From assembly GCA_963805405.1 (NCBI GenBank), contig CAWDUC010000013.1, positions 62,001 through 126,000 of the forward strand: a stretch of DNA of 64,000 nt. Reading direction: 5' to 3'. Numbering within the stretch: position 1 is the stretch's first letter; each line of letters opens with the position of its first letter. Below are positions 56,576 to 64,000 of the stretch, piece by piece. This DNA comes from JAEUMG01 sp963805405. Lineage in GTDB: Bacteria; Pseudomonadota; Alphaproteobacteria; Rhizobiales; Aestuariivirgaceae. The translations under genes were made by a program, and so were the position numbers. The notes under the pieces are model-generated. The model was not told the origin of the DNA. It did no database searches and saw nothing but the letters and a program-made list of their open reading frames with translations.

Positions 56576-58178
56576 TTACTCGGCGATGTCCACGTTGTGG
56601 AATTCGTGGGCACCGAGCGGGCTCACCTTATAGCCCGAGACTTCCTTGCGGACCGGCTCGAACACGGTGGAGTGCGCGATGTTGAGCCACGGCACCTGAT
56701 CGTCGACGATCTTCTGGGCATCGGTGTAGAGCTTGGTGCGCTCGGCCGTGTCCGTGATCTGGACCGCATGAATTCACATCCTTCTGGAACTGATCGTTGC
56801 ACCACTTCGGGATGTTCTGCGCGTTGGGCTTGCCTTCCTTGTTGCAGCCGAGCAGGACGGCGAGGAAGTTGTCGGGATCGCCATTGTCACCCGTCCAGCC
56901 GAGCAAGCACATCTGATGCTCGCCGGCCTGGCAACGCTTGCGGTACTCGCCCCACTCGTAGGACACGAGCTTGACGTTGATGCCAACCTTGGCCAGATCG
57001 GCCTGCATCATTTCCGCCATGCGCTTGGCGTTCGGGTTGTAGGGACGCTGCACCGGCATCCACCACAGATCGCTTTCGAGATTCTCGACCCCGGCGGCCT
57101 TCAGCATCTCCTTGGCCTTCTCGGGATTGTACTCGTAGTCTTTGGCCGACTCGTCGTAGGACCACATGGTCGGCGGGATCGGGTTCTTCGCCTTCTGGCC
57201 GGCGCCCTGATAGACTTCCTTCAGGATCGCGTCGCGGTCGATCGCCATGGCAATCGCCTTGCGTACTTCGAGCTTGTCGAACGGCGGCTTCTGGGTGTTG
57301 AGCGCCAGATAGCCGATGTTGAGGCCGGCCTGCTGCAGAAGCTGCACGTCCGTATCCTTGCTCATCGCCTCGAGATCGGCCGGGTTCGGCGCGATCATGA
57401 CCTGGCATTCATTCGCCTTGATCTTCGCATAGCGTGCTGTCGGATCCGGCGTGATGGCGTAGACGAGATCGTCGATCTTCGGCTTGCCGCCCCAATAGTC
57501 CGGGTTGGCCTTGAAGCGGATCACCGCATCCTTCTGATAGTCGACGAAGGTGAAGGGGCCGGTGCCGACCGGAATCTGGTCGAACTGTTCTGGCGTGCCC
57601 TTCTTCATCAGGTAGTCGGCATATTCGGCCGACTCGATGGTTGCGAAATCCATGGCCAGATTGGCCAGGAAAGGCGCGTTGGGCGCCGTCAGTTTCATGA
57701 TGACGGTGTAATCGTCCGGACCCTTGGTGATGCCCTCGAGGAGATCGGGCATGCTCATGTCGTTGAAATAGTCATATGCGCCGCCGGAAACCTTCGCATA
57801 GGGATGTTCCGGCTTCCATTGCCGTTCGAAGGACCAGATCACGTCATCGGCGTTGAAATCGCGCGTCGGGGTGAAGCCGTTCACACCGGAGTGGAACTTT
57901 ACACCCTTGCGCAGATGGAAGGTGATGGTCTTTCCACCGTCCGTGACATCGTAGGATTCGGCGAGGCCGGGTTCGACCTGGGTCGTGCCGGGCGTGAATT
58001 GAACGAGCTTGTTGAAAACCGGACGGGCGGCGTCGAGGCTCGTTCCCGTGGTATTCATCGCCGGCGTGAAGTTCTCGGGTGAACCTTCCGAGCAGTAGAC
58101 GAGCGTTTTAGCTTGAACAACGCCGGCCAGCATCGTGCTCAGCAAAAGTGCCGACGCGAAAATGCCGATATGTTTCAT
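56576..58178 (-). CDS. dppA: Peptide-type ABC transporter substrate-binding protein (DppA class), one frame break
   Basis: About 533 residues once repaired. MKHIGIFASALLLSTMLAGV is a signal peptide cleaved near VQA-KTLVYCSEGS. The mature start KTLVYCSEGSPENFTPAMNT is typical of DppA. VKFHSGVNGFTPTRDFNADD and the VGTGPFTFVDYQKDAVIRF segment are SBP-5 landmarks. One extra base at about 56774 splits off the last 65 residues (AVQITDTAERTKLYTDAQ..., SPLGAHEFHNVDIAE). Being first in the operon fits the high expression such proteins need. The ligand may be a peptide or, given the neighbours, an arginine derivative. Confidence 0.92.
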
Positions 58179-58257
58179 GAATTACCTCCCTGGTAGATTA
58201 TTGCCTTTGTACTCAAGGCGAGTGGCATCCTTAGCCGGTTTTCAACCAGAAGGAAAC

Positions 58258-59379
58258 TCAGGCGGCAAACCGGCCCGGAAGGAGGTCGGATTCGCCCATT
58301 CCCTGGGCCGCAATGTCGGGCGGGATAGGCTTTTGGCCGATCAGGGCGGCGGCAAAACGAGACAGTCCAGGGGCGCTCTGGATGCCATAGCCACCCTGGC
58401 CGGCCAGCCAGAAAAATCCAGCGCATCCGGGGTCATAACCGCAGACGGGCTCACCATCGGGCGCAAAAGTGCGCAATCCCGCCCAGGTGCGCTCGACATG
58501 GGTGACCTCGAAATCGACGGCCTCCTGGAAACGTTCGATGCCGATGGCGAGAGTTTCGTCTTCGGCATAAGCGTCATGGGGATCGACTGGCGTCGTGTCG
58601 GCGGGCGAGACCAGAAGCTTCCCGCCTGACGGCTTCGAGTACCAGGTCTCGCCTGTATCAGTGATCAATGGCCAGGCCATTACATTGTAGTCGGCCGGCG
58701 GCGGGACGACGGCAATGCTCCGCCGCTTTGGCTGTAGGCCAACAGGCTTCGCGCCGGCAAGGATCGCCACCTGATCAGCCCAGGCGCCTGCCGCATTGAC
58801 GATGATCGGCGCGCTGAACTGGCCTTGCGGCGTTGACACAATCCAGCGGTCCTTGCGACGCGCAATCGCCGTCGCACGGGCATCGCAGACAAGCTTGCCG
58901 CCGCGCGATCTGTAAAGCCGCAGATAGCCCTGATGCAAAAGATCGACGTCGATGTCGGATGTGGTCGTGTCGAGATAGCAGGCCTTCGGGTAATCGCTGC
59001 GTATGAGAGGATGCAGCGCCTTGGCTTCCGCGAGGCTGATCGCCGTTATGCCTTGAGATGTCGCAAGAAAGGCAGCCGCCGCTTCTTCCTGGCCTTCCGG
59101 CATGAGAAAGAGCGAGGCACGCGGCACGGTCAAGGCGGCGCCTGCAAATCCTTCCGGCGGTGAATGATAGAAGTCGCGTCCGGCGCGGGTTAGCGCGCGG
59201 ATCGCGCGCGGGCCGTAATTGGGCTCGTAAACCGCGGCGGAGCGACCGGTCGTGTGATAGCCGGGCCGATCCTCCATCTCGAGGATGATGGTCTTGTGCT
59301 GGTCGGCAAGATGGGCGGCAACCGAGGCACCGGCAATGCCGGCGCCGATCACTAGAATATCAGCATCATGGGAAGACAT
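58258..59379 (-). CDS. dauA: FAD-dependent D-amino acid dehydrogenase, D-arginine dehydrogenase (DauA)-like
   Basis: A 373-residue flavoprotein of the DAO family. ILVIGAGIAGASVAAHLAD binds the ADP part of FAD. PGYHTTGRSAAVYEPNYGP holds the isoalloxazine contact. NAAGAWADQVAILAG, GLQPKRRSIAVVPPP, ERTWAGLRTFAPDGEPVCGY and FFWLAGQGGYGIQSAPGLS correspond closely to Pseudomonas DauA, from memory of that protein. DauA turns D-arginine into 2-ketoarginine and ammonia. The AruI-like decarboxylase downstream would use that product. Glycine oxidase or another D-amino acid dehydrogenase remains possible. No frame break. Confidence 0.85.
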   Translation of the reverse strand: MSSHDADILVIGAGIAGASVAAHLADQHKTIILEMEDRPGYHTTGRSAAVYEPNYGPRAIRALTRAGRDFYHSPPEGFAGAALTVPRASLFLMPEGQEEAAAAFLATSQGITAISLAEAKALHPLIRSDYPKACYLDTTTSDIDVDLLHQGYLRLYRSRGGKLVCDARATAIARRKDRWIVSTPQGQFSAPIIVNAAGAWADQVAILAGAKPVGLQPKRRSIAVVPPPADYNVMAWPLITDTGETWYSKPSGGKLLVSPADTTPVDPHDAYAEDETLAIGIERFQEAVDFEVTHVERTWAGLRTFAPDGEPVCGYDPGCAGFFWLAGQGGYGIQSAPGLSRFAAALIGQKPIPPDIAAQGMGESDLLPGRFAA

Positions 59380-59461
59380 TGGCGCGTTTTAATCAGAAAG
59401 CTGAAGGGCCGTCCAATTTGACGCATCGCGGGATGATATATTGCGAGTGCGACAAAATGGT

Positions 59462-59473
59462 AACCAATTGGTT
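59462..59473. promoter_or_regulatory. Candidate operator palindrome AACCAATTGGTT
   Basis: A perfect 12-bp palindrome lies in the AT-rich 210-base gap between the dauA-like gene (minus) and the DUF1127 gene (plus), 83 bases upstream of dauA. Its position between divergent genes fits a repressor or activator site. No regulator gene is adjacent. Confidence 0.35.
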
Positions 59474-59589
59474 TATATTGCTTAAATGGAGCCATGCACA
59501 AAATGCAATTCTCTTTTTTGCTGCGGCGCACTATATTGCGGCTGTAACCAAAGCAACCCAAGACCTGTCAATCCATAGGGGAATGACCA

Positions 59590-59742
59590 ATGTTTGACTT
59601 TCTCAAGACCCGCTACAGCCGCTGGCAGCGCTACAGCCGCACCGTGACTGAACTCGAAAGGCTTTCCAATCGCGAACTCGCCGATCTCGGCTTAACGAGC
59701 TATGACATCCCGCGCGTCGCGCGCGAAGCGTCGCGCTTCTAA
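59590..59742 (+). CDS. DUF1127 (YjiS-like) small protein
   Basis: A 50-residue basic protein, MFDFLKTRYSRWQRYSRTVT then ELERLSNRELADLGLTSYDI and PRVAREASRF. The ELxxLSxRELxDLGLxRxDI pattern is the DUF1127 core. Small DUF1127 proteins in alphaproteobacteria have been linked to RNA turnover, stress and carbon or phosphate metabolism. AGGGGAA about eight bases before ATG 59590 acts as the ribosome-binding site. A terminator follows directly, so it is a single-gene unit. Confidence 0.92.
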   Translation: MFDFLKTRYSRWQRYSRTVTELERLSNRELADLGLTSYDIPRVAREASRF

Positions 59743-59772
59743 ATCGCGCGGCAATCGCCGGTTTTCCTGAAC

Positions 59773-59801
59773 AGCGGCGGCCTTTGGGCCGCCGCTTTCA
59801 T
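59773..59801 (+). terminator. Rho-independent terminator after the DUF1127 gene
   Basis: AGCGGCGGCC (59773-59782), loop TTTG and GGCCGCCGCT (59787-59796) form a perfect 10-bp stem followed by TTCATT. It lies 31 bases after the DUF1127 stop. The gap from here to the atpH start (about 200 bases) probably carries the atp promoter, but I see no clear hexamers. Confidence 0.85.
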
Positions 59802-60004
59802 TCGAGCCGTTCCAATGTTGAGCCGATTGCGGCATTCCGCCACCAGTCCCTTGTTGCGAGTCCTTAAGCCTTGTGATACCGAACGCCCGCGGCTTGGCGG
59901 GGTCAGGTGCCGCACGCGGTCCTGTGGCTGCGAAATCCCAAGAAAAACAAGCGCTTTGCCTCTTTTTTGGCCCTCAAGGCGCGCCATCGTTTGAGAGAGC
60001 GTTC

Positions 60005-60565
60005 GTGACAGTCACAGATCAGACCGTTTCAGGCGTCCCAGGGCGCTACGCGACAGCGCTTTATGAATTGGCACAGGACACGAAATCCGTCGACAAGGTC
60101 GGCACCGATCTCACCACTTTTCAAACGCTTCTCAATGGATCCCCGGATCTGAAGCGCTTGGTGCGCTCGCCGGTTTTCTCCGCCAAGGAACAGGTTGCCG
60201 CGCTTGCCGGGGTCTGCAATGCCGCCGGGATCGGCGGCACCGCCCTAAACTTCCTCAAACTCGTCGCCCAGAACCGCCGGCTTTTCGCGGTCGAAGGCAT
60301 GATCAAGGCCTATCGCGCATTGGTTGCCGCCCAGAAGGGCGAAGTCCAGGCCGAGGTCGTATCCGCCGAGCCGTTGAGCGACAAGCATGTCGCCGACCTC
60401 AAGGCGGCGCTCAAGGCCAAGATCGGACAAGATGTACAGCTCCAAACCCGCACCGACCCCGCCATTCTTGGCGGCCTTATCGTCAAGGTCGGATCGCGGA
60501 TGATCGACACGTCACTTAGAACCAAACTTCAAAACCTCAAGATCGCGATGAAGGGGACCGGCTGA
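60005..60565 (+). CDS. atpH: F1F0 ATP synthase delta subunit
   Basis: A 186-residue subunit joining F1 to the b-subunit stalk. The start is GTG 60005 (VTVTDQTVSGVPGRYATALYEL), preceded by GAGAG, which gives the normal alphaproteobacterial length. The frame open from 59873 would add an unrelated tail. LKRLVRSPVFSAKEQVAALA and the C-terminal DPAILGGLIVKVGSRMIDTS motif are diagnostic. One base separates it from atpA. The order delta-alpha-gamma-beta, split from the F0 genes, is typical of alphaproteobacteria. Confidence 0.95.
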   Translation: MTVTDQTVSGVPGRYATALYELAQDTKSVDKVGTDLTTFQTLLNGSPDLKRLVRSPVFSAKEQVAALAGVCNAAGIGGTALNFLKLVAQNRRLFAVEGMIKAYRALVAAQKGEVQAEVVSAEPLSDKHVADLKAALKAKIGQDVQLQTRTDPAILGGLIVKVGSRMIDTSLRTKLQNLKIAMKGTG

Positions 60566-60566
60566 T

Positions 60567-62096
60567 ATGGATATTCGCGCCGCCGAAATTTCCGCAATTC
60601 TCAAGCAACAGATCAAGGATTTCGGCCAGGAAGCCGAAGTTTCTGAAATCGGCCAGGTGCTTTCCGTCGGTGACGGCATTGCCCGCGTCTATGGCCTCGA
60701 CAATGTCCAGGCCGGCGAAATGGTCGAATTCCCTGGTGGCATTCGAGGCATGGCATTGAACCTCGAAACCGACAATGTCGGCGTCGTGATCTTTGGCTCC
60801 GACCGCGACATCAAGGAAGGCGACACCGTCAAGCGCACCGGCGCCATCGTCGAAGTGCCGGTCGGCAAGGGGCTGCTCGGCCGCGTCGTCGACGCGCTCG
60901 GCAATCCGATCGACGGCAAGGGACCGATCAAGTCGGACGAACGCCGCCGCGTCGACGTGAAGGCGCCCGGAATCATTCCGCGCAAGTCCGTGCATGAGCC
61001 GATGTCGACCGGTCTCAAGGCCGTCGATGCCTTGATCCCGATCGGCCGCGGCCAGCGCGAATTGATCATCGGTGACCGCCAGACCGGCAAGACCGCGATC
61101 ATCCTCGACACGATCCTCAACCAGAAGCCGATCCATCTCGCCGGGCCCGAGAAGGAAAAGCTTTTTTGCGTCTATGTCGCCTGCGGCCAGAAGCGCTCGA
61201 CGGTTGCGCAGTTCGTCAAGATTCTCGAAGACAATGGTGCGCTCGAATATTCGATCGTCGTCGCGGCGACCGCCTCCGATGCCGCACCGATGCAGTATCT
61301 CGCTCCCTTCACGGGCTGCACGATGGGCGAATATTTCCGCGACAACGGCATGCATGCGGTGATCGCCTATGACGATCTTTCCAAGCAGGCCGTTGCCTAT
61401 CGCCAGATGTCACTGCTGCTGCGCCGCCCACCGGGCCGTGAAGCCTATCCGGGCGACGTCTTCTATCTCCATTCGCGCCTGCTCGAGCGTGCCGCCAAGC
61501 TCAATGATGCCAATGGTGCCGGCTCGCTCACGGCACTCCCGGTGATCGAAACGCAGGCCAACGACGTGTCGGCCTATATCCCGACCAACGTGATCTCGAT
61601 CACCGACGGTCAGATCTTCCTCGAGTCGGACCTGTTCTATCAGGGCGTCCGTCCCGCCGTGAATGTCGGCTTGTCGGTGTCGCGCGTCGGCTCTTCGGCG
61701 CAGATCAAGGCGATGAAGCAGGTCGCCGGCAAGATCAAGGGCGAGCTCGCCCAGTATCGTGAGATGGCGGCGTTCGCGCAGTTCGGCTCCGATCTCGATG
61801 CGACGACGCAGCGCCTTCTCAACCGCGGCGCACGCCTCACCGAGCTTCTGAAGCAGCCGCAATTCTCGCCGCTCAAGACGGAAGAGCAGGTCGTCGTCAT
61901 CTATGCCGGCGTTAATGGCTATCTCGATCCATTGCCGGTCAACAAGGTTCGCGAGTTCGAGGATGCGCTGTTGCGCCATATCCGCGAGAGCCATCCCGAC
62001 ATTCTCGAATCTATCCGTAACGAGAAGCAGATCTCGGATGCGAACGGCGTCAAGCTCAAGGACGTCGTCACCGCCTTCGCCAAGTCTTTCGTCTAA
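60567..62096 (+). CDS. atpA: F1F0 ATP synthase alpha subunit
   Basis: A 509-residue nucleotide-binding but non-catalytic subunit of F1. MDIRAAEISAILKQQIKDFG begins the protein. The P-loop is IGDRQTGKTAIILDTI and the arginine finger region lies in ISITDGQIFLESDLFYQGVR, followed by VGLSVSRVGSSAQIKAMKQV. The frame is intact and the length standard. Sixteen bases lie between its stop and atpG. Confidence 0.98.
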   Translation: MDIRAAEISAILKQQIKDFGQEAEVSEIGQVLSVGDGIARVYGLDNVQAGEMVEFPGGIRGMALNLETDNVGVVIFGSDRDIKEGDTVKRTGAIVEVPVGKGLLGRVVDALGNPIDGKGPIKSDERRRVDVKAPGIIPRKSVHEPMSTGLKAVDALIPIGRGQRELIIGDRQTGKTAIILDTILNQKPIHLAGPEKEKLFCVYVACGQKRSTVAQFVKILEDNGALEYSIVVAATASDAAPMQYLAPFTGCTMGEYFRDNGMHAVIAYDDLSKQAVAYRQMSLLLRRPPGREAYPGDVFYLHSRLLERAAKLNDANGAGSLTALPVIETQANDVSAYIPTNVISITDGQIFLESDLFYQGVRPAVNVGLSVSRVGSSAQIKAMKQVAGKIKGELAQYREMAAFAQFGSDLDATTQRLLNRGARLTELLKQPQFSPLKTEEQVVVIYAGVNGYLDPLPVNKVREFEDALLRHIRESHPDILESIRNEKQISDANGVKLKDVVTAFAKSFV

Positions 62097-62112
62097 ACGC
62101 TGAAGCAGGCCG

Positions 62113-62992
62113 ATGCCCAGTCTTAAAGACTTACGCAACCGCATTGCCTCGGTGAAGGCGACGCGAAAGATCACGAAGGCCATGCAGATGGTGGCGGCGG
62201 CGAAATTGCGTCGCGCCCAGGAAGCCGCACTCGCCGCGCGTCCCTATTCGGAGCGAATGGCGACGGTGCTCGGCAATCTTGCCTCGTCCATGGCGGGGCG
62301 CGATGATGCGCCGCCATTGCTTGCCGGCACCGGGCGCGACCAGGTCGCATCTCCTGGTCGTTTGCTCCGCCGAGCGTGGCTTATGTGGCGGCTTCAATGC
62401 ACAGATCGCCAAGCTTGCCCGCGAGCATGCCAACAAGCTCCTCGCCGACGGCAAGACCATCAAGATCCTCACCGTCGGCAAGAAGGGCAACGACATTCTC
62501 AAGCGGCTTTATGGCCGCTACATCGTCGATCACGTCGATCTGCGTTCGGCGCGCACATTGCAGTTCAGCCACGCGCAGATGATCGCCGAGAAGGTGCTTC
62601 AGCTTTTCGCCGAGGGCCAGTTCGATGTCTGCACGTTGTTCTTCGCGGAATTCAAGTCGGTCATCGCGCAGAAGCCCACGGCGTTGCGGCTGATCCCGGC
62701 CAGCGTCGAAGGCGGCAAAACGCCGGATCTCGGTGGTGCTATCTATGATGCCGAACCGGATGAAGGCGAGATCCTCGCCGATCTTCTGCCGCGCAATATC
62801 GCGGTGCAGATCTTCCGTGCGCTCCTCGAGAATGCCGCATCAGAACAGGGCGCGCGGATGAGCGCGATGGACAATGCGACACGCAATGCCGGCGACATGA
62901 TCAACAAGCTGACGCTCAAGTATAACCGTCAGCGCCAGGCGCAGATCACCAAGGAACTCATCGAAATCATCTCGGGCGCCGAAGCGCTCTAG
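62113..62992 (+). CDS. atpG: F1F0 ATP synthase gamma subunit, one frame break
   Basis: About 292 residues once repaired. It is the rotor shaft of F1. MPSLKDLRNRIASVKATRKI, ITKAMQMVAAAKLRRAQEAA is the N-terminal coiled-coil. One extra G at about 62347 breaks the chain at GRDQV. Without it the frame continues HLLVVCSAERGLCGGFNAQI and ends with ARMSAMDNATRNAGDMINKL, NRQRQAQITKELIEIISGAE. As this gene is normally essential, the break is very probably an error in the sequence and not a mutation. Confidence 0.95.
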
Positions 62993-63016
62993 GCGGGAGA
63001 CAGAAGGACCGATCCC

Positions 63017-64000
63017 ATGGCGAACATCGCAGCAAACACCAACAAGCCAGCCGGCAAGATCACCCAGGTGATGGGTGCCGTCGTCGACGTGCAGTTCGAA
63101 GGCGAGTTGCCGCAGATTTTGAACGCACTCGAGACCGACAATGGCGGCCACCGCCTGGTGCTCGAAGTCGCCCAGCATCTCGGCGAGAACACCGTGCGGA
63201 CGATTGCAATGGATTCCTCCGAAGGCCTGGTGCGCGGCCAGCCGGTGACCGATACCGGAACGCCGATCATGGTGCCGGTCGGCGATGAAACGCTGGGACG
63301 CATCATCAATGTGATCGGCGAGCCGGTCGATGAAGCAGGCCCGCTCAAGACCACGGCGCGCCGCGCCATCCATCAGCCCGCCCCTGACTTTGCCGATCAA
63401 TCGACGGAAGCCGAAATCCTGGTTACTGGCATCAAGGTCGTCGACCTGCTCGCGCCATACGCCAAGGGTGGCAAGATCGGCCTGTTCGGCGGCGCCGGTG
63501 TCGGCAAGACGGTGTTGATCATGGAGCTCATCAACAACGTCGCCAAAGCGCATGGCGGATACTCGGTCTTCGCCGGCGTTGGCGAGCGTACGCGCGAAGG
63601 CAACGATCTCTATCACGAGATGATCGAATCGGGCGTCAACAAGGACCCGAAGAAGGATGGCGGCACCGAAGGCTCCAAATGCGCGCTGGTCTATGGCCAG
63701 ATGAACGAGCCGCCGGGCGCGCGCATGCGCGTTGGCCTCTCCGGCCTGACGGTCGCTGAACATTTCCGCGACCAAGGGCAGGACGTGCTGTTCTTCGTCG
63801 ACAACATCTTCCGCTTTACGCAAGCCGGTTCGGAAGTCTCCGCGCTGCTCGGCCGCATTCCTTCGGCGGTCGGCTATCAGCCGACGCTCGCGACCGACAT
63901 GGGCGCCCTGCAGGAGCGGATCACCACCACGCAGAAGGGCTCGATCACCTCGGTGCAGGCGATCTATGTTCCGGCCGACGATTTGACCGATCCGGCGCCC
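63017..64000 (+). CDS. atpD: F1F0 ATP synthase beta subunit, N-terminal part
   Basis: 328 codons of the catalytic subunit, from ATG 63017 (MANIAANTNKPAGKITQVMG) to the window edge, in one clean frame. The P-loop GLFGGAGVGKTVLIMELI, the catalytic glutamate in GVGERTREGNDLYHEM and the DNIFRFTQAGSEVSALLGR segment are present. The C-terminal third lies outside the window, where atpC would be expected next. Confidence 0.97.
   Translation, partial: MANIAANTNKPAGKITQVMGAVVDVQFEGELPQILNALETDNGGHRLVLEVAQHLGENTVRTIAMDSSEGLVRGQPVTDTGTPIMVPVGDETLGRIINVIGEPVDEAGPLKTTARRAIHQPAPDFADQSTEAEILVTGIKVVDLLAPYAKGGKIGLFGGAGVGKTVLIMELINNVAKAHGGYSVFAGVGERTREGNDLYHEMIESGVNKDPKKDGGTEGSKCALVYGQMNEPPGARMRVGLSGLTVAEHFRDQGQDVLFFVDNIFRFTQAGSEVSALLGRIPSAVGYQPTLATDMGALQERITTTQKGSITSVQAIYVPADDLTDPAP

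Noticed and set aside
56916..58082. A 388-codon plus-strand frame opposite dppA, and similar long frames opposite dppB, aas and etfA
   Set aside because: These are antisense shadows caused by strong third-position GC bias; none has a plausible start site or family motif.

Overview
The window reads as a chromosomal segment of an alphaproteobacterium, most likely in or near the Hyphomicrobiales (Rhizobiales). It is GC-rich by eye. It carries several markers typical of that group: split atpHAGD genes, CysD with a fused CysN/CysC, DUF2794 and DUF1127 proteins, a CYTH-CHAD protein, OpgGH, and palindromic intergenic repeats. The species cannot be named from the sequence alone.

Layout. 1-9.1 kb: a truncated ribokinase, a LysE exporter, 3-hydroxybutyryl-CoA dehydrogenase with both electron-transfer-flavoprotein subunits (etfA, etfB), a rhomboid protease with a PduO-type cobalamin adenosyltransferase, and a ybbA-ybbP-like ABC pair divergent from a TesA-like GDSL esterase. 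9.2-18.2 kb: ThpR, a Bax-inhibitor-1 protein, DUF2794, HtpG, a small AT-richer insert holding a HEPN-like protein and a Phd-type antitoxin, then a cell-wall group of two L,D-transpeptidases, a lytic transglycosylase and an SDR. 18.3-21.3 kb: sulfate activation (cysNC, cysD), with an extra N-terminal domain on CysD.

21.5-33.9 kb is the metabolic centrepiece: an XRE-cupin regulator, a DUF1989 protein, mgsABC, an OsmC protein, a LysE exporter, gmaS and mgdABCD. Together these form the N-methylglutamate pathway. GmaS joins methylamine to glutamate, MgsABC converts gamma-glutamylmethylamide to N-methylglutamate, and MgdABCD oxidises it back to glutamate with transfer of the methyl carbon to tetrahydrofolate.

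34-44.4 kb: an unknown gene with a LexA-type box, repeats, CYTH-CHAD, an aminotransferase, a DMT transporter, opgG-opgH (osmoregulated glucans) and an MttB-family methyltransferase without a pyrrolysine codon. 44.3-59.4 kb is a long minus-strand run: a DauA-like D-arginine dehydrogenase, a dppABCDF-type ABC transporter with an extra membrane protein, an AruI-like 2-ketoarginine decarboxylase, a HAD hydrolase, an Aas-type acyltransferase/ligase and both aconitase-X subunits. This suggests uptake and oxidative breakdown of (D-)arginine or related compounds. 59.6-64 kb: a DUF1127 protein, a terminator, and atpH-atpA-atpG-atpD (atpD cut by the window end).

A caution runs through the window. More than twenty genes carry single-base frame breaks, nearly all net +1, including atpG, which is normally essential. 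They are densest in mgdABC and opgH. The simplest reading is assembly or base-calling error in low-quality blocks, so coordinates given for such genes span the whole repaired gene.
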